Of a stretch of DNA of 6,096 bases, positions 5,959 through 6,096 are shown in pieces (the first letter of the stretch is position 1; every line of letters begins with the position of its first letter). The stretch spans positions 1-6,096 of the forward strand of contig CATVQO010000095.1 of the NCBI GenBank assembly GCA_958346165.1, written 5' to 3'. The notes under the pieces are model-generated. The model did no database searches. It was not told where the DNA came from and was given only the letters and a program-made list of their open reading frames with translations. The DNA comes from an uncultured Collinsella sp. (GTDB lineage Bacteria > Actinomycetota > Coriobacteriia > Coriobacteriales > Coriobacteriaceae). A program made the translations under genes and the position numbers.

Positions 5959-6000
5959 AGAAGCCGCCGCGGGTCTTATGGACTGCGGCGGCTTTTATTT
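5959..6000 (+). terminator. Rho-independent terminator of the ABC importer operon
   Basis: AAGCCGCCGC (5961-5970) pairs perfectly with GCGGCGGCTT (5985-5994) around a 14-nt loop, followed by the T-rich tail TTTTATTT overlapping the stem end. On the opposite strand the stem is followed by TTCTTCTC, so it may also stop transcription arriving from the right. Confidence 0.9.
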
Positions 6001-6096
6001 GTATCGATGGGGTTTAATAATCACCTGGCATACTTGCTCTGTCCTCTCGCCGCCTGTATTCATACGTGCGCCGAAAGGTATGCATGGACAGCCGCC

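Noticed and set aside
5995..6096. Open frames on both strands in the last 100 bases, including two minus-strand frames ending at 5995 and 6014
   Set aside because: Three frames are open over under 100 bp, codon use is unlike the other genes, and none shows a motif. One minus-strand frame could be the end of a convergent gene, but this cannot be supported.

Overview
The window looks like chromosomal DNA from a fairly GC-rich Gram-positive bacterium. My best guess is an actinobacterium of the Coriobacteriia, possibly Collinsella. The guess rests on base composition and codon use, on a Tat-type lipoprotein solute-binding protein, and on an unverified memory of a similar intergenic palindrome in Collinsella genomes. 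There is no 16S or other marker gene here, so the assignment is inference. I see no phage, plasmid, transposase, CRISPR, tRNA or rRNA sequence.

Layout. (1) Bases 1-815 (+) are the 3' two thirds of a PLP-dependent class I/II aminotransferase whose start lies outside the window. (2) Bases 816-980 hold a hairpin with no T-run and a candidate promoter. (3) Bases 981-1802 (+) encode a YcdX-type PHP-domain metal-dependent phosphatase with all nine expected metal ligands, followed by a strong intrinsic terminator at 1823-1857. (4) Bases 1881-3329 (-) encode a TrmA/RlmC/RlmD-family RNA m5U methyltransferase with an intact Fe-S cluster site and catalytic residues. Its N-terminus is a long basic tail where a TRAM domain is usual. 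(5) Bases 3330-3668 are a 339-bp divergent intergenic region. It contains a 141-bp element with perfect 37-bp inverted arms, then a sigma70-like promoter with three copies of an ACTAAAGTG box. (6) Bases 3669-5939 (+) are a compact polar amino-acid ABC importer operon: Tat lipoprotein binding protein, one permease, one ATPase. The genes overlap by 1 and 8 nt, and a terminator follows at 5959-6000. (7) Bases 6001-6096 contain no gene I can support.

How the genes work together. The three ABC genes form one functional unit. The lipid-anchored binding protein would capture a polar amino acid and deliver it to a permease homodimer driven by the ATPase dimer. The aminotransferase, PHP phosphatase and RNA methyltransferase are separate transcription units with no evident functional link. 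No multi-gene novel system is visible. The two non-routine signals are the long palindromic element at 3437-3577 and the box cluster at 3598-3650 over the importer promoter.
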